This document shows, piece by piece, positions 61,442 through 64,000 of a stretch of 64,000 nt of DNA (positions within the stretch are counted from its first letter, which is position 1; each line of letters starts with the position of its first letter). The stretch is from Turnera subulata (Eukaryota > Streptophyta > Magnoliopsida > Malpighiales > Passifloraceae). The notes under the pieces were generated by a model. It was given only the letters and a program-made list of their open reading frames with translations. It did no database searches and had not been told where the DNA came from. Where the stretch lies: positions 3,591 through 67,590 of the forward strand of contig JAKUCV010000909.1 of the NCBI GenBank assembly GCA_028386065.3, given 5' to 3'. A program made the position numbers and the translations under genes.

Positions 61442-62964
61442 CCATGTGGCAAAAGTCTAGCCATCTGATGGTGATGGCAAAAAAAATATTTTTTTTTTCA
61501 CTAAAAAAAAGCAAAACAGAATTCCACTCAATAAAAAAAAAATTATTTCTTTTACAAAAAAGGCTACAAAAAATTATGCTCTGTAAAAATTAATTTTCTA
61601 ACAAGAAAAGGCAACAAAAATTAATTTTTTAACAAAAAAAGGTAAAAAAATCCTATTCAACGAGAACTTTGAATTTTGCATATTGGATTCATGTTTGCTT
61701 TTGTTCTTCACACCAGCGCTGCCAGCGGATCTCAATTCTCTTCTATCTTCTCTTACTTGTCCCCTAACAGCAGCAACAACCATAACTTCGGCAACCTATC
61801 TCCCCTGCAGATCAAATTTTACCACCTTATCTCAATCTTCCAACAGAAGCCCCGCTTCCAAATCCACTAACCACTGCACAGAACCTCACTTGCGGTTAAT
61901 CCTCCTCCAATTTTGCTACAAAACCAGCCCAAAACCAACTCCACAACCTCTCATGACGCACGTTTGATGCCAAATCAAACCACCACTGCAGCACCAAGCA
62001 CTCCTCCTGCCACAAATGAGGGTACCATTGCAAATCCACCTGCAAATCACCCTACGCTCCTACATCCACTGCTATTTCTTTTTCTTCCTTTACACAAATT
62101 TACAAATGCAAAATACACAAAAATAGTATCTCCTTCCTCACCCAGAACATCAAACTTCACAGACCCATTTTTTTATAGAATAAACCTTGCAACTCTTTCC
62201 TTCTCCTTTCTCTGAAACAACCACACCGGCTCTGCAAAATTCCAGTGTCATCCACACACCAAACATAACAACCCATACCCAAAGCAACGATGACTCACGG
62301 CGACCAATTCAATATGTGGATGTGAAAGAGAAAAGAGGGAGAGGCTTGGAGGGTGGGGGGCCGGGAGTTTGTTCTGGATAAAGAGACGAGTGAGGGGGAA
62401 GAAGAAGATGGGATGGACTGAAAAAAAGAAAGATGGGGGTGGAAAAAGTTTTTTTTTCATTCTTTTCTATATAAATATCTTTTTATTTTGTTTTTAAAAA
62501 AAGTATAAAAAACTATTGAATGGTCACTATAAAACTAAATGTCAATTTTATTTTTTTATTTGCAAAACGTGTCATTTTTTTTGATTTGTCATTCTTTTCA
62601 ATATAAATATCTTTTTTTGTTTTTAAAAAAGAAGATAATGGGAAAAAATATTGTGAGGGAGTAACAATCAGTGGAGGTGAGGCTTCATTTCTTTCTGATT
62701 TTTCAATATTTTTTTTCTTTCTATATAAATTTTCTATTTTATTTTGCTAAAAAAGAAAATAAAAAAATTATCGAATGGTCAAGATATTGCCACGTGTCAG
62801 TAATCCTTGTTTCCGTTATATCACCTAACGGAAACGAAATTGGTTCAACCACAAGGGTTGAACTCGAGAAAAATAAAATTCAGGGGGTGAAATACCCATT
62901 TTTTTTTTTTCAGGGGGTAAGTGAAGTTTGACCGAAAGATCAGGGGGTAAAATGTATTGAACCC

Positions 62965-63448
62965 GTTTTGATGCATTTCAATGCAATCCAGGTTTTAAAA
63001 CCAAAAAAAAAGAAAAAAGGGTAAAAGCCTAAAAAGGACGTGACCTGATCTGACCGCCCTCAACGAGGGGGAGAAGACCAGGGAGGGGTGGTCCCAGTGG
63101 GGGGAGGCTGTAAAAGTAAAACAAATCCAGGGGCAGTTTCGTGAAAAGAGGGGAACTACAAGACCAATCTCATCCAGAGAGGGGATAACGCCAAAAATCT
63201 GCAATGTCTATAAAAAGCTCACCACTCGTCATCTGCTCCGTAACCTCCTCCACAGTTCCCACAGGCCATAAACCCCCCCCCCCCCAACCAACCAACCAAC
63301 CACCCAAACCAACTACCCTCCCCCTCTTCCCCCTCTACCCTAACTATTGGAGCCAACCCCCTCCTCCTCCTCCTCCCTTCCTTATCCCCGTTTTGCTTTT
63401 GTTTGGCGGTGTGTGTATATATATATATTATCAATATTTTATTAAACC
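62965..63448 (+). promoter_or_regulatory. Promoter and 5' leader of the gene at 63449
   Basis: A TATA box, GTCTATAAAAAGC, lies at 63209-63216, about 233 bases before the ATG. The leader is pyrimidine-rich, with a C13 run at 63273-63285, then (AACC)n to about 63302, CTC repeats at 63361-63378 and an AT run at 63417-63429. Confidence 0.6.
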
Positions 63449-63777
63449 ATGAGATTCATATTGGAGTTCGTGTCGTGTTGCGGGCCGCCTGTCGGTTCCC
63501 GGGAGGAAGTCATCAATACGGAGGAGAAGGCGGGGAGGCCGGGGGAGGAGGCCCGGGCGGCGCTTGTGACTCCCACTAGTACCCTCAGGAGTCAGAGGCG
63601 GAAGAGGAGGATCAGAGCCGCGGATTCTGGCCTCGACTGGAAGCCCACGCTGCGTGCCATATCCGAGGACACCGTCGTTCCGGAGGAGCAGAGGCCCGAG
63701 AGGGCGGTTAAGCGGAAAGGCAGCGCCGGCGGGACGCGGGATGTTTCCACTGTACCCGCCTACGCAGACGATTACAG
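63449..63777 (+). CDS. First exon of an unrecognised plant gene (partial)
   Basis: The frame opens MRFILEFVSCCGPPVGSREE at 63449 and stays open for 109 codons to a good donor, ACAG|GTCATTT, at 63777, phase 2. Exon GC content is much higher than that of the surroundings. The protein has a hydrophobic start with a CC pair, a basic stretch (RSQRRKRRIRAADSG), DWKPTLRAISED and a lysine/arginine-rich AVKRKGSAGG. It looks like a small conserved plant protein, but I do not know its function. In Arabidopsis a small gene (At5g54585) follows the ORRM2 locus, and this might be its counterpart; that is only a guess from gene order. The remaining exons lie beyond the window. Confidence 0.7.
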
Positions 63778-64000
63778 GTCATTTATATTTCTTTTTTTTT
63801 TTTCCTTTTCCTGCTTAAATATCTGTATATAGATATACATATTATGTAAATGATGTGATGTGTGCCGTTCTTTTAAGGAGATTATGGATAGATGCAAGAA
63901 TAATTTTACTGCTAAACTATCATAAGACAACACAAATACATTAGTGGAATAATAACTGAATACGTTGTAGTTCTAATTTTCCTCTCTTTTAATAAGATAT
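63778..64000 (+). other. Start of intron 1 of the last gene
   Basis: AT-rich sequence follows the GT donor and contains no acceptor with an evident exon before the window ends. Confidence 0.55.

Larger units (their letters stand above)
58712..62964. mobile_element. Inverted-repeat DNA element, MULE-like, split by a solo LTR
   Basis: Inverted repeats of about 100 bp begin GGGTTCAATACATTTTACCC at 58712 and, read on the minus strand, at 62964. They repeat the phrase ACCCCCTGA at spaced intervals. Removing the solo LTR and its duplication leaves about 1.69 kb. The interior (61447-62860) is A/T-run rich and has no transposase. Flanks TGTTTGTAA and GTTTTGATG do not match well, so the superfamily is inferred only from TIR style. 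Confidence 0.65.

Overview
The window is nuclear DNA from a eudicot flowering plant. Genes are AT-rich, intron-containing and few (five in 64 kb), and they sit between nested plant retrotransposons and MULE/hAT DNA transposons. I cannot name the species.

Genes, left to right: a secreted DUF538 protein (4677-5912, +); a 309-residue protein with a C-terminal membrane anchor (32425-34351, +); a complete 13-exon GH1 beta-glucosidase of the BGLU41 type (35661-38868, -); an ORRM2-like organelle RNA-binding protein (47501-50291, +) whose first intron reads GC-AG; and the first exon of an unrecognised gene (63449-63777, +). From memory, this order matches Arabidopsis At5g54530, At5g54540, At5g54570 and At5g54580, so this looks like a conserved gene block stretched by transposons.

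Transposon layout: a minus-strand Ty1-copia piece (1-2093); one LINE inside another (7250-9590) with a SINE scrap beside it; two MULE-type elements with 10-bp target duplications (11486-14531 and 14921-16739, the second holding a small hAT); and a three-level nest at 17116-30897, where an LTR element without recognisable pol holds a Tekay-like LTR element (19679-29570) whose right LTR holds a hAT (27600-29148). Further right are a Ty1-copia element (40867-46896), two MULE-type MITEs (52208-52549, 57139-57926) and a 4.25-kb inverted-repeat element (58712-62964) split by a solo LTR (58885-61441).

Two unexpected things stand out. First, three LTR element families carry chains of short perfect hairpins. 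The loop is conserved within a family (CTGAA, NRAC or TCGGY) while the stem sequence changes on both arms together. Second, the pol-less Tekay-like element and the Ty1-copia element are unrelated, yet both carry, antisense to themselves, the same open reading frame of about 220 codons with a TATA-like box. The two copies are about 76% identical in protein over the first 160 residues, align without frameshift, and each has a single stop at a different place.

All calls come from reading sequence and splice signals. Family names rest on motif recognition and were not searched.
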